A stretch of DNA of 6,823 nucleotides, taken from Lachnospiraceae bacterium UBA3801. GTDB lineage: Bacteria; Bacillota; Clostridia; Lachnospirales; Lachnospiraceae. The notes under the pieces are model-generated. The model was not told the origin of the DNA. It did no database searches and worked only from the letters and a program-made list of their open reading frames with translations. The stretch covers positions 1 through 6,823 of the forward strand of contig DFEN01000094.1 in the NCBI GenBank assembly GCA_002368685.1, in the 5' to 3' direction. Positions 1 through 6,213 of this stretch are shown in pieces. How positions within the stretch are numbered: position 1 is the stretch's first letter; every line of letters starts with the position of its first letter. A program made the position numbers and the translations under genes.

Positions 1-528
1 AAGGTCATGCAGATCCGCAACAACTATAAGCTGGAATGGAAGGTCTTCAGTGGAAGCACCCGTAGTGGCATTCTTGATCAGGGTGTTGGAGTTTTTAACG
101 GAGATATGGGTATCATTTCCCAAATAAATGATTTTGATGAGAGAGTAGTAGTTACCTTTGATGACGGTAGAGTTGCCGAGTATGAATACTCTCAGCTGGA
201 TGAGCTGGAGCATGCTTTTGCTATCACCATACATAAGTCACAGGGCTCGGAATATCCTGCAGTTGTTATTCCGCTTCTAGGAGTCCCTGCTAAAATGATG
301 AATAGAAATCTGTTATATACAGCGGTAACTAGAGCTAAGAATCTGGTTGTGATAATAGGCGACAGCAGGATAGTTAACAAGATGATAGATAATGTATTCG
401 AGCAGGAGAGATATACTTCTTTTAAGGATAGGATTCGGGAGTTTGCATGCGAGTCAGAACAGGAAGAATACATGAGTCTTTTTGATGAGGATATAGAATT
501 TGAAGGAGTTCGCGACGAAGATGATTGA
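1..528 (+). CDS. recD2: RecD2-like ATP-dependent DNA helicase, C-terminal part (5' end outside window)
   Basis: This is the last 175 codons of a superfamily 1B helicase; the frame is open to base 1, so the ATG at base 7 is internal and not the start. Seen: a fragment beginning KVMQIRNNY, then GVFNGDMGII (about fragment residues 29-39), an SH3-like beta stretch, helicase motif V with HAFAITIHKSQGSEYP (71-86) and motif VI with YTAVTRAKN (106-114). This order is typical of the C-terminal RecA-like domain of RecD2, the RecD homologue of bacteria without RecBC, a 5'-3' DNA helicase implicated in repair and replication-fork processing. The Walker A and B motifs would lie upstream and cannot be checked. 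The tail after motif VI is strongly acidic, ending VRDEDD. comF starts inside the last codons, so the two genes are probably translationally coupled. A related RecD/TraA helicase is the main alternative; RecD2 is favoured by the KVMQIxNNY and GVFNGDxG signatures. Confidence 0.88.
   Translation, partial: KVMQIRNNYKLEWKVFSGSTRSGILDQGVGVFNGDMGIISQINDFDERVVVTFDDGRVAEYEYSQLDELEHAFAITIHKSQGSEYPAVVIPLLGVPAKMMNRNLLYTAVTRAKNLVVIIGDSRIVNKMIDNVFEQERYTSFKDRIREFACESEQEEYMSLFDEDIEFEGVRDEDD
503..508 (+). promoter_or_regulatory. Shine-Dalgarno site for comF
   Basis: AAGGAG lies inside the end of the helicase gene, 12 bases before the ATG at 521. The spacing is longer than ideal, but the site supports ATG 521 over the in-frame TTG at 500, which has only a weaker GAGG (487-490) nine bases upstream of it. 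Confidence 0.5.
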
Positions 529-1240
529 TGCCCTTTTTCCGCCACGCTGCGCTATTTGCGATGAAGTGGTAGAGATAGGGAAAACTATATGTGACAACTG
601 TAAAAAGGAACTGCCATATATTAGTCAACCGGTTTGCCTAAAGTGCGGCAAGGAGGTTGAACTGGAAGAACAGGAATATTGTAAAGACTGTGCGGCAAGA
701 AAGAAAAGCTTCCTTAGGGGTTATCCGGTCTTCTCATATATTCCGCCAATTGTTGATTCTTTGATGGCATACAAGTATAATGGTCGACAGGAATATTCTC
801 TATTCTATAGCGAGGAAATAATTAGTAGATATGGAAATGAGTTTAAGACTCTTGCTATAGATGCAGTAATTCCTGTTCCTATACATAGTAAGAAATATAC
901 TACAAGAGGTTATAATCAGGCCGAACTTATTGCGACTCCAGTTGCTAAATGGTTAGGCGTTCCGGTTATTTCTAATCTTTTGTCCAGAGACTACGATACT
1001 CCTCCGCAGAAGGAGCTCGGTAAGGGCGAACGAGAGAAAAACATGAAGGGCGCCTTTAGCATAAATGAAGAAGTTCTAAAGGATATAGTCGACGAAGGCG
1101 GCAGGCTTCGTACGGTACTTATTATTGATGATATATATACGACTGGAGCGACTATTCAGGCCTGCACTGAACTGCTACTCGGGAGTGGGAGTGAGCGGGT
1201 TTACTATACGTCCGTTGCAATCGGCAAGGGCGTCAGTTAG
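521..1240 (+). CDS. comF: ComF family phosphoribosyltransferase-like protein
   Basis: A 239-residue protein of normal ComF length. The N-terminal part holds four CxxC pairs, C10/C13, C24/C27, C39/C42 and C54/C57, expected to bind zinc in the double zinc-ribbon region. The C-terminal part is a type I phosphoribosyltransferase fold: RGYNQAE at 129-135, the QKELGKGEREKN region at 163-174 and the PRPP-binding loop VLIIDDIYTTGAT at 199-211. ComF proteins are needed for natural DNA uptake in Bacillus and Haemophilus, where they act on incoming single-stranded DNA with helicases and recombination proteins; many non-competent Clostridia also keep the gene, so competence cannot be assumed. The start is taken as ATG 521, which overlaps the helicase stop in ATGATTGA and leaves the usual ComF opening LFPPRCAIC close to the N-terminus. 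A TTG at 500 would add seven residues. Overlap with recD2 suggests joint transcription and a shared role in handling DNA. The family call is secure; the cellular role is not. Confidence 0.93.
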   Translation: MIDALFPPRCAICDEVVEIGKTICDNCKKELPYISQPVCLKCGKEVELEEQEYCKDCAARKKSFLRGYPVFSYIPPIVDSLMAYKYNGRQEYSLFYSEEIISRYGNEFKTLAIDAVIPVPIHSKKYTTRGYNQAELIATPVAKWLGVPVISNLLSRDYDTPPQKELGKGEREKNMKGAFSINEEVLKDIVDEGGRLRTVLIIDDIYTTGATIQACTELLLGSGSERVYYTSVAIGKGVS

Positions 1241-1243
1241 TTT

Positions 1244-1272
1244 TTGAACTTGGGTAGAAGAAGAAATATTAC
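1244..1272 (+). promoter_or_regulatory. Weak candidate sigma-A promoter before ddl
   Basis: TTGAAC (1244-1249) and TATTAC (1267-1272) are separated by 17 bases, the optimal spacing, but each matches the consensus at only four of six positions. It would give ddl its own promoter within the 69-base gap after comF. In AT-leaning DNA such pairs also arise by chance, so this is only a candidate. Confidence 0.3.
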
Positions 1273-1287
1273 TGATTAAATAATCAG
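1272..1287. repeat. Perfect short inverted repeat in the ddl leader
   Basis: CTGATTA (1272-1278) and TAATCAG (1281-1287) are perfect reverse complements separated by AA. The repeat abuts the candidate -10 element and lies 11 bases before the ddl ribosome-binding site. It could be an operator for a dimeric repressor or a small RNA hairpin. It is not a convincing terminator, because the stem is AT-rich and no T run follows. Confidence 0.4.
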
Positions 1288-1298
1288 CTAGAGGTATT

Positions 1299-1304
1299 AG
1301 GAGG
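1299..1304 (+). promoter_or_regulatory. Strong Shine-Dalgarno site for ddl
   Basis: AGGAGG lies five bases before the ATG at 1310, a near-ideal ribosome-binding site that fixes the ddl start. Confidence 0.85.
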
Positions 1305-1309
1305 AAATC

Positions 1310-2407
1310 ATGAGTAAGATTCAACTAGCATTATTATTTGGAGGACAGTCCAGCGAGCATGATGTGTCCTGTGTGTCGGCTACAACAGTGGCGGGTGCAC
1401 TGGATAGAGATAAATACGATATAACATATATCGGTATAACAAAGGCGGGCCACTGGATACTTGTTGAGAATCCAGAGACTATAAGTAATCTTGAGTGGGA
1501 GAAGAATATAAATAAAGATACGCCAAGAGCTATTCTGTCTCCTGATACGGATCATAAGCTTATTATCAGAAGAGGAGAGAACTTCGAGGTTAGAGAGCTG
1601 GATGTTGCATTTCCAGTGCTGCATGGTCTTTTTGGAGAGGACGGAACTATTCAGGGGCTCTTTGAGATGGCGCATATTCCATATGTGGGATGCGGACATT
1701 TGTCCTCTGCTATTACAATGGACAAATTCTTTGCTAAGGTTATAGCTGATAGCATAGGAGTTGTTCAGGCAAAGTATGTTGGTGTTAGAGACTTTGAAAC
1801 AGCAGATGATAAAATAGATGCAACAGTTGCTAGAATTGAGGCTGAGAGAGAATATCCAATGTTCGTTAAGCCTTCCTGTGCAGGTTCATCTATGGGTATA
1901 ACTAAGGCTCATAATAGAGAAGAGCTTGTAGCAGGTCTCAAGCTTGCGGCTCAGCACGATAGCAAAATATTAGTTGAGGAAACTATAGTTGGACGAGAGA
2001 TAGAGTGCGCTGTATTCGGTTATGGAGATACAGCATTTGCGACAGGAGTTGGCGAAATACTTGCAGCGGCAGAGTTTTATGATTTTGATGCAAAGTATAA
2101 TAATGCAGATTCCCAGACAGTCCTTGATCCAGATATACCTCAGGATAAGGTGGAGGAGATTAGAAAGACTGCGGTAGCCATCTATAGAGCGTGTGACTGC
2201 TTCGGGCTTTCAAGAGTTGATTTCTTCCTTGAGAAGGATACTAATAGAGTTATATTCAATGAGATAAATGCTATTCCAGGACATACTTCCATCAGTATGT
2301 ATCCAATGCTTATGGCTAATGCAGGTCATAGTATGGAGGAATATGTTGAAGAGTTAATAGAGATGTCCTTTAAGAGACATGGCTTTTATACTTCTGCAAG
2401 AGTATAA
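1310..2407 (+). CDS. ddl: D-alanine--D-alanine ligase
   Basis: A complete 365-residue ATP-grasp ligase that joins two D-alanines, using ATP, to make the dipeptide ending the peptidoglycan stem precursor; it is cytosolic. Seen: the N-terminal LFGGQSSEHDVSC (9-21, with the substrate-contacting Glu at 16), FPVLHGLFGEDGTIQG (101-116), the ATP-binding PMFVKPSCAGSSMGI (183-197), the omega-loop FYDFDAKY (256-263), and the metal-binding end with GLSRVDFF (299-306) and NEINAIPGHTSISMYP (317-332, including Glu318 and Asn320). The family's Lys-Tyr pair is kept at 262-263. In Ddl enzymes a Tyr here goes with D-Ala-D-Ala synthesis, whereas Phe or the VanA arrangement goes with D-Ala-D-Lac, so ordinary vancomycin-sensitive precursors are expected (inference). 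It is on the longer side, like the VanA-like Ddl subgroup of Gram-positives. A strong ribosome-binding site supports the start. The last 38 bases overlap the end of the convergent CPBP gene. Confidence 0.96.
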   Translation: MSKIQLALLFGGQSSEHDVSCVSATTVAGALDRDKYDITYIGITKAGHWILVENPETISNLEWEKNINKDTPRAILSPDTDHKLIIRRGENFEVRELDVAFPVLHGLFGEDGTIQGLFEMAHIPYVGCGHLSSAITMDKFFAKVIADSIGVVQAKYVGVRDFETADDKIDATVARIEAEREYPMFVKPSCAGSSMGITKAHNREELVAGLKLAAQHDSKILVEETIVGREIECAVFGYGDTAFATGVGEILAAAEFYDFDAKYNNADSQTVLDPDIPQDKVEEIRKTAVAIYRACDCFGLSRVDFFLEKDTNRVIFNEINAIPGHTSISMYPMLMANAGHSMEEYVEELIEMSFKRHGFYTSARV

Positions 2408-3200
2408 CTATAGCTGATATCATGATAGTGATTGAAAGGGTTCCGACAAGTACAGCATTTTGAATGCTGAAGAATACATTTTCAGGAATCAGATAGAGGC
2501 TTCCGTTGATTGCAGCGTGAAGCAGGATAGAAGGAACTAGGGATTTTGATTTAACAGCTAGAATTCCTAGTAGGATTCCAAATATAAATGCATAAACTGC
2601 CTGGACGATATTTCCGTGATATAGACCAAACAGAGCTGCCTGGATCAGAACTGATAGAAGGGCGGCTCTTTTTCTATTCTCGAAGCCCTTAAGTAGAAGC
2701 TCTAGTGTGACGCCTCTGAAGATAAGCTCTTCGGCGATAGGTCCAAGAGTAAAGGTTGTGATAATAAAAAGTGGGGAGTGGCTTCCCGAAAAAGTTTCCA
2801 TCATATGCTTGTAGGAAGCAAAGGTGGTTGGGAAGGCTGTTCCAAGTATGTATAGAACTGCGTCTGTTCCGAGCTGGATAGCAAGACCTCCTAGTAGGAA
2901 CAGGACGAGATTAAGTGGTTTAATAACAAACTTAAATGAGTCTTTTACACTTTCTCTTCTGTCAGATGCTCCATCTGAATAGTAAATGATTCTATAGAAG
3001 ATGCATCCGAAGATAACTATTATGAAGAGATAACGGACAACGTTAAAAATACCCTGATTAACCAGAGCGCTTTCTGTTTCCAGAACATTAACGCCGCCTG
3101 TCATTACAGTAATGGCAAAGGCGGCGAAATACGATATTACATTTAAAATAGTTGCAATCAAAACTGATGCAAATGCAAATATAATATATTTTAGTTTCAT
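2370..3200 (-). CDS. CPBP family intramembrane glutamic endopeptidase (CAAX protease/Abi-like)
   Basis: A 276-residue, very hydrophobic protein with several membrane segments (roughly 6-32, 52-70, 97-118, 144-160, 178-214 and 247-268). All three signatures of the CPBP/Abi family (Rce1-like) are present: EELIFR, an EExxxR motif (E157, E158, R162), FGLYH, an FxxxH motif (F191, H195), and HAAIN, an HxxxN motif (H228, N232). The catalytic residues are intact, so an active membrane protease is expected. Bacterial members range from bacteriocin self-immunity to protein maturation, and most have no known substrate; no bacteriocin gene is visible here. The start follows the upstream stop by only 3 bases and has only a weak purine-rich stretch (AGAAGAAG) before it, which points to translational coupling with the lysine-rich protein gene. 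The 3' end runs 38 bases into ddl on the other strand. The family is secure, the function unknown. Confidence 0.9.
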   Translation of the reverse strand: MKLKYIIFAFASVLIATILNVISYFAAFAITVMTGGVNVLETESALVNQGIFNVVRYLFIIVIFGCIFYRIIYYSDGASDRRESVKDSFKFVIKPLNLVLFLLGGLAIQLGTDAVLYILGTAFPTTFASYKHMMETFSGSHSPLFIITTFTLGPIAEELIFRGVTLELLLKGFENRKRAALLSVLIQAALFGLYHGNIVQAVYAFIFGILLGILAVKSKSLVPSILLHAAINGSLYLIPENVFFSIQNAVLVGTLSITIMISAIVILLQKYKSHVS

Positions 3201-3203
3201 GAT

Positions 3204-3800
3204 TTATACTGTGATCTTCTTCTCACGTTCTCTCTTTTTCTTTTCAGCGGCTTTCTGTTTCTTAGCCTCTTCCTTAGACTTCTTTGTGGCTATTTCATAA
3301 TCAAGCTGTTTCTGGTAGCTTGCCTGCTTACTAAGGAGTCTCTCGCGTAGAGACTTCTTACGCTTCTTACCGCTAGCAGCTTCGGCTTCCTGCATTTTCT
3401 TTGTCTTCTTGTGAAGAGTTTTAACACTAGTGATATAGATACCACTTAGCATAACCTTTACTTCGCCGTGCTGTGGAACATCATCATAGATTCCCTCATC
3501 ACAGATGAGTGTCATGATCTGTGGACCAACCTTAGCCTTTACTACAGGAATCTTAGCTCTCTGATAACGCTTTGGAGCCTGATCCATTACCATCTTAGGG
3601 AGCTTGGCATCCTTCATAGGCATTATCTTCTTATCAATAATAAAGAGTGTCGCTGGCTGAGAGGCAGCATCAATCTGTTCTCTCTGGGCCATTTGCTTTT
3701 CCTGAAGCTTATTTCCGAAAAAGTATAATGCAACTAGTATGGCAATCATTACTACCAGTACTATTATACTTATTATTACGGCTTTACTTAATAGTATCAT
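3204..3800 (-). CDS. Unrecognised membrane-anchored protein with lysine-rich C-terminal tail
   Basis: I do not recognise this 198-residue protein. It has three visible parts. An N-terminal hydrophobic helix (about 7-28) with Lys at position 6 before it looks like a single membrane anchor; there is no clear signal-peptidase site. A middle part (about 50-130), with alternating hydrophobic stretches such as ATLFIID, IPVVKAKVGPQIMTLI and EVKVMLSGIYITSV, looks like a small beta-rich domain. A tail (131-198) carries about 26 Lys/Arg against about 10 acidic residues and probably forms a charged, partly helical extension. By the positive-inside rule the basic tail would favour a cytoplasmic C-terminus, where it could touch nucleic acid, ribosomes or acidic lipids (inference). 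It has a strong AAGGAGGA ribosome-binding site, lies 19 bases after plsC and 3 bases before the CPBP gene. Its intact frame and good start signal argue for a real gene. Confidence 0.85.
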   Translation of the reverse strand: MILLSKAVIISIIVLVVMIAILVALYFFGNKLQEKQMAQREQIDAASQPATLFIIDKKIMPMKDAKLPKMVMDQAPKRYQRAKIPVVKAKVGPQIMTLICDEGIYDDVPQHGEVKVMLSGIYITSVKTLHKKTKKMQEAEAASGKKRKKSLRERLLSKQASYQKQLDYEIATKKSKEEAKKQKAAEKKKREREKKITV

Positions 3801-3804
3801 AATT

Positions 3805-3812
3805 TCCTCCTT
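3805..3812 (-). promoter_or_regulatory. Strong Shine-Dalgarno site for the lysine-rich protein gene
   Basis: On the minus strand AAGGAGGA sits four bases before the ATG whose first base is 3800, in the 19-base gap after plsC. It fixes the start and suggests efficient independent translation. Confidence 0.8.
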
Positions 3813-3819
3813 GGTTTAT

Positions 3820-4554
3820 CTATTTGTGTGTATCCAGCATAGCCTGAATACGAGTAGGGATTTCATCATATGCGTCGCGCCTATCCTTCTTATCCAGCTC
3901 GTGAGGATAGAAAGGCTTGCTGAACTCGACAATTACATGTCTTTTTCTAAGGGCGAGAGGCTTGTTGTTCTCTAATATATCGTCGCAACCGGTAAATGCA
4001 ACAAGAACCATAGCGCTCTCTGATTCTTCAGCCATTCTGTAGCCACCCTTTTTGAAAGGCAGAAGCTTTCCATCGTGGCTTCTTGTTCCTTCAGGGAAGA
4101 GTCCAAGGGATAGACCCTTCTTCATATAATCAGTACCCTGCTTGATAGTTTCAAGGCCGGCTCTGACATTTTTTCTATCTAAGAAGAGGCTTCCAAGATC
4201 TGCAACCCACCAGTTGAAGAGTGGAACACGCTTGAATTCTTTTTTGGCTATGAAGCCGATAGGTCTATCAACGATAGTCTGTAGAATAATGACATCGAAG
4301 AAGCTTGTGTGATTTCCGACAAATAGGATTCCCTTATCTGCAGGAACCTCACTTAGATTTTCGATTCCGCGTAGCTCTATGTCTGAACCAGATATTTTAA
4401 TCAGTCCGTTGAAGAATCCTCGAATGAATTTCCAACTCTTGGTCCAACCCTTATATGGGTTTTTCTTGATGCTGAGCCATAATACTAAATGAACTGGCAG
4501 ACATAAAATAACGGCTAAAACGGCGTAAATGCCAGCGATTACTAATTTGATCAT
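3820..4554 (-). CDS. plsC: 1-acyl-sn-glycerol-3-phosphate acyltransferase (PlsC/LPLAT family)
   Basis: A 244-residue protein of usual PlsC length. It should transfer an acyl chain to the sn-2 position of lysophosphatidic acid to give phosphatidic acid, the precursor of membrane phospholipids, at the inner face of the membrane. Seen: an N-terminal hydrophobic helix (about 3-28), the catalytic HxxxxD motif in NHTSFFD (H82, D87), block II GSLFLDRKN (121-129), block III LFPEGTRS (152-159) that contacts the phosphate, and a block IV-like stretch MVLVAFTGCDD (182-192), where the more usual proline is absent. An AGGAGA ribosome-binding site lies about 7 bases before the start. The gene follows malQ by 45 bases and precedes the unknown membrane protein by 19. 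The acyltransferase family is secure; the exact acceptor (lysophosphatidate or another lysolipid) is inferred from the family. Confidence 0.92.
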   Translation of the reverse strand: MIKLVIAGIYAVLAVILCLPVHLVLWLSIKKNPYKGWTKSWKFIRGFFNGLIKISGSDIELRGIENLSEVPADKGILFVGNHTSFFDVIILQTIVDRPIGFIAKKEFKRVPLFNWWVADLGSLFLDRKNVRAGLETIKQGTDYMKKGLSLGLFPEGTRSHDGKLLPFKKGGYRMAEESESAMVLVAFTGCDDILENNKPLALRKRHVIVEFSKPFYPHELDKKDRRDAYDEIPTRIQAMLDTHK

Positions 4555-4599
4555 ATTATATTCTCCTACATTTTACTTGAACAGGAGTGTCGATTGCTT

Positions 4600-6153
4600 T
4601 TAGCGACCGAACATCTTTGCGGTTTCATACAGTCTACTCGAGAGGTGTTCGGTAAGTGCTTCCTGCTTATATCTCCAGGACCAGTTTCCTTCTCCTACAC
4701 CAGGAGTGTTGAATCTTGCCCATGAATCAAGTTCCAGTATATCCTGCATAGGTACGATTGCCATAGTGGCAACAGAACCGAAGCAGGCTCTTATCATTAC
4801 CCAGCAAATATCGCTGGCGTCAGTACTGAAGTATCTTCTCAGCTTATCTCTTGATTGTTCGAAACAGTTCTTGTACCAGCCGAGAGTAGTATCGTTATCA
4901 TGTGTACCTGTGTAGCATACACAGTTTCTTACATGGTTATGTGGAAGGAAGTTATTCTCATTTGGATTTTCAAATGCGAACTGAAGTATCTTCATTCCAG
5001 GAAAACCGAATTTGTCTCTAAGTGCAACAACTGAATGGTCTATCTCTCCCAGGTCCTCTGCGATAATAGGCATATGGTAACCAAGTGTAGATTCCAGCAT
5101 GGTGAAGAAGTTTTCTCCAGGTGCCTTCATCCATTTACCATTTACTGCTGTAGGCTCGCCATAAGGAACTGCCCAATATTTATCAAAACCTCTGAAGTGG
5201 TCTATTCTGAGATAGTCAGTCAGCTGTAGCTGATGCTTGATACGAGCGAACCACCATTCATATCCTGTCTTCTTGTGCTCTGACCATTTGTAGAGTGGGT
5301 TACCCCATAGCTGACCAGTGGCTGAGAAGTAATCTGGTGGCACTCCGGCAACAACTGTCGGATATCCCTTTGTGTCGAGGCTAAAGAGCTTCTTGTTAAC
5401 CCAAACATCAACGCTGTCCCATGCAACGAAGATAGGAATATCACCAACTATTTTAATACCCTTATCATTTGCGTATTTTTTAAGCTTCATCCACTCATAG
5501 TCGAAGAGGAACTGAAGGAATTCGTAGTATCCGATTTCTGTCTCGAGCTTCTTTTCCCATTTAGCTCTCTGTGCTGCGGTAGGATTCTTTAGGGTGTCCT
5601 CCCACATATACCATGGAGCTCCATTGTGGTAATCCTTACCGGCCATGAAGAGAGCATAGTCTCTAAGCCAGGTGCTATTTTTCTTGAAGCTTTCATATTG
5701 TTCCATGAGCTCGTTGTTTGTTGAGAGCCCGTCATGGATATTTTCATCAAGAAATCTTTCATAAGCCTTCTTGAAGAGTCCGGTTTTGAATTCGATTACA
5801 TCACCATAGCAAATGTCCTCTGGGTTCCACTGAGGCATTGCTGCAAAGTCATCATCATTTAAGAGGTTCAGCTCCCTCAGATGATCGACACTTATGATAA
5901 GTGGCTGACCTGCGAAGGAAGAGAATGGCTGATAAGGTGAATCCCCGAAACCTGTGTGTCCCAGCGGAAGAACCTGCCACAGCTTCATTCCTGACTGCGC
6001 CATAAAGTCTATAAATTGATATGCCTCTTTTCCGAGATCACCGATTCCATATGGTCCGGGAAATGAAGTTGGATGTACGAGTATTCCGGCAAGTCTCTCC
6101 GGTCCCATATCCACCCCAGCGGTAATATCAATAGTCATGCTTGTGTTTTCCAT
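4600..6153 (-). CDS. malQ: 4-alpha-glucanotransferase (amylomaltase, GH77)
   Basis: A complete 517-residue GH77 enzyme, which transfers alpha-1,4-glucan segments between maltodextrins and releases glucose; it acts in the cytosol in maltodextrin or glycogen breakdown. Seen: HPTSFPGPYGIGDLG (27-41), LWQVLPLG (58-65) followed by GDSPYQPFSSFAG (70-82), VGDIPIFVAWDSVDVW (236-251), the nucleophile in LRIDHFRGFD (D318), the acid/base in IIAEDLGE (E366) and the transition-state stabiliser in YTGTHDND (D419). All catalytic residues are present. About 22 residues precede the conserved core; Met6 and Met16 are other possible starts, but only Met1 has a clear GGAGG upstream (11 bases). No maltose operon partners are visible in the window; its neighbours are an aminotransferase and plsC, so the link looks organisational more than metabolic. 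No signal peptide is seen, consistent with an intracellular enzyme. Confidence 0.96.
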   Translation of the reverse strand: MENTSMTIDITAGVDMGPERLAGILVHPTSFPGPYGIGDLGKEAYQFIDFMAQSGMKLWQVLPLGHTGFGDSPYQPFSSFAGQPLIISVDHLRELNLLNDDDFAAMPQWNPEDICYGDVIEFKTGLFKKAYERFLDENIHDGLSTNNELMEQYESFKKNSTWLRDYALFMAGKDYHNGAPWYMWEDTLKNPTAAQRAKWEKKLETEIGYYEFLQFLFDYEWMKLKKYANDKGIKIVGDIPIFVAWDSVDVWVNKKLFSLDTKGYPTVVAGVPPDYFSATGQLWGNPLYKWSEHKKTGYEWWFARIKHQLQLTDYLRIDHFRGFDKYWAVPYGEPTAVNGKWMKAPGENFFTMLESTLGYHMPIIAEDLGEIDHSVVALRDKFGFPGMKILQFAFENPNENNFLPHNHVRNCVCYTGTHDNDTTLGWYKNCFEQSRDKLRRYFSTDASDICWVMIRACFGSVATMAIVPMQDILELDSWARFNTPGVGEGNWSWRYKQEALTEHLSSRLYETAKMFGR

Positions 6154-6164
6154 AAAGTAGAAAT

Positions 6165-6169
6165 CCTCC
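6165..6169 (-). promoter_or_regulatory. Shine-Dalgarno site for malQ
   Basis: GGAGG on the minus strand lies 11 bases before the ATG at 6153. The spacing is slightly long, but no equally good site precedes the in-frame Met6 or Met16 codons, so this site supports the longest start. Confidence 0.55.
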
Positions 6170-6177
6170 AGTAATAA

Positions 6178-6197
6178 GTTTTATCCCCCAATAAAAC
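6178..6197. repeat. Perfect 7-bp inverted repeat in the malQ leader
   Basis: On the minus strand GTTTTAT, a six-base TGGGGG loop and ATAAAAC form a perfect stem-loop eight bases upstream of the malQ ribosome-binding site, in the 60-base gap after the aminotransferase stop. It could be an operator, an RNA-processing or stability hairpin, or chance in AT-rich DNA. The weak A-U stem and lack of a U run argue against a terminator. Confidence 0.4.
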
Positions 6198-6213
6198 CTT
6201 AACCCATAGAGTC

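Noticed and set aside
192..545. Minus-strand open frame of 117 codons opposite the helicase end
   Set aside because: It lies entirely opposite well-supported coding sequence, is rich in Ser and Ile as expected for a shadow frame, and has no recognisable domain.
1334..1699. Minus-strand open frame of 121 codons inside ddl
   Set aside because: The opposite strand encodes conserved Ddl motifs throughout; this frame has no family resemblance.
2453..2469. Hairpin past the ddl stop as a terminator
   Set aside because: The stem is perfect but short, no T run follows on either strand, and the bases are fully explained as codons of the CPBP gene.
2370..3200. CPBP gene as a bacteriocin immunity gene
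   Set aside because: Some CPBP proteins have that role, but no small peptide precursor, exporter or sensor kinase is visible in the window.
3112..3300. Plus-strand 62-codon hydrophobic frame across the CPBP/lysine-rich gene junction
   Set aside because: Its Phe/Ser-rich sequence is what the complement of a lysine-rich coding region gives; no ribosome-binding site is evident.
3739..3975. Plus-strand 78-codon hydrophobic frame opposite the start of the lysine-rich gene and the end of plsC
   Set aside because: The hydrophobic start mirrors the membrane helix codons on the other strand; both minus-strand genes are better supported.
5220..5447. Minus-strand 75-codon frame inside malQ in another frame
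   Set aside because: It overlaps the conserved catalytic part of malQ and has no recognisable content.
6154..6213. A promoter for malQ in the 60-base gap
   Set aside because: No -35/-10 pair with acceptable spacing was found on the minus strand; the gap is more simply an intra-operon leader.
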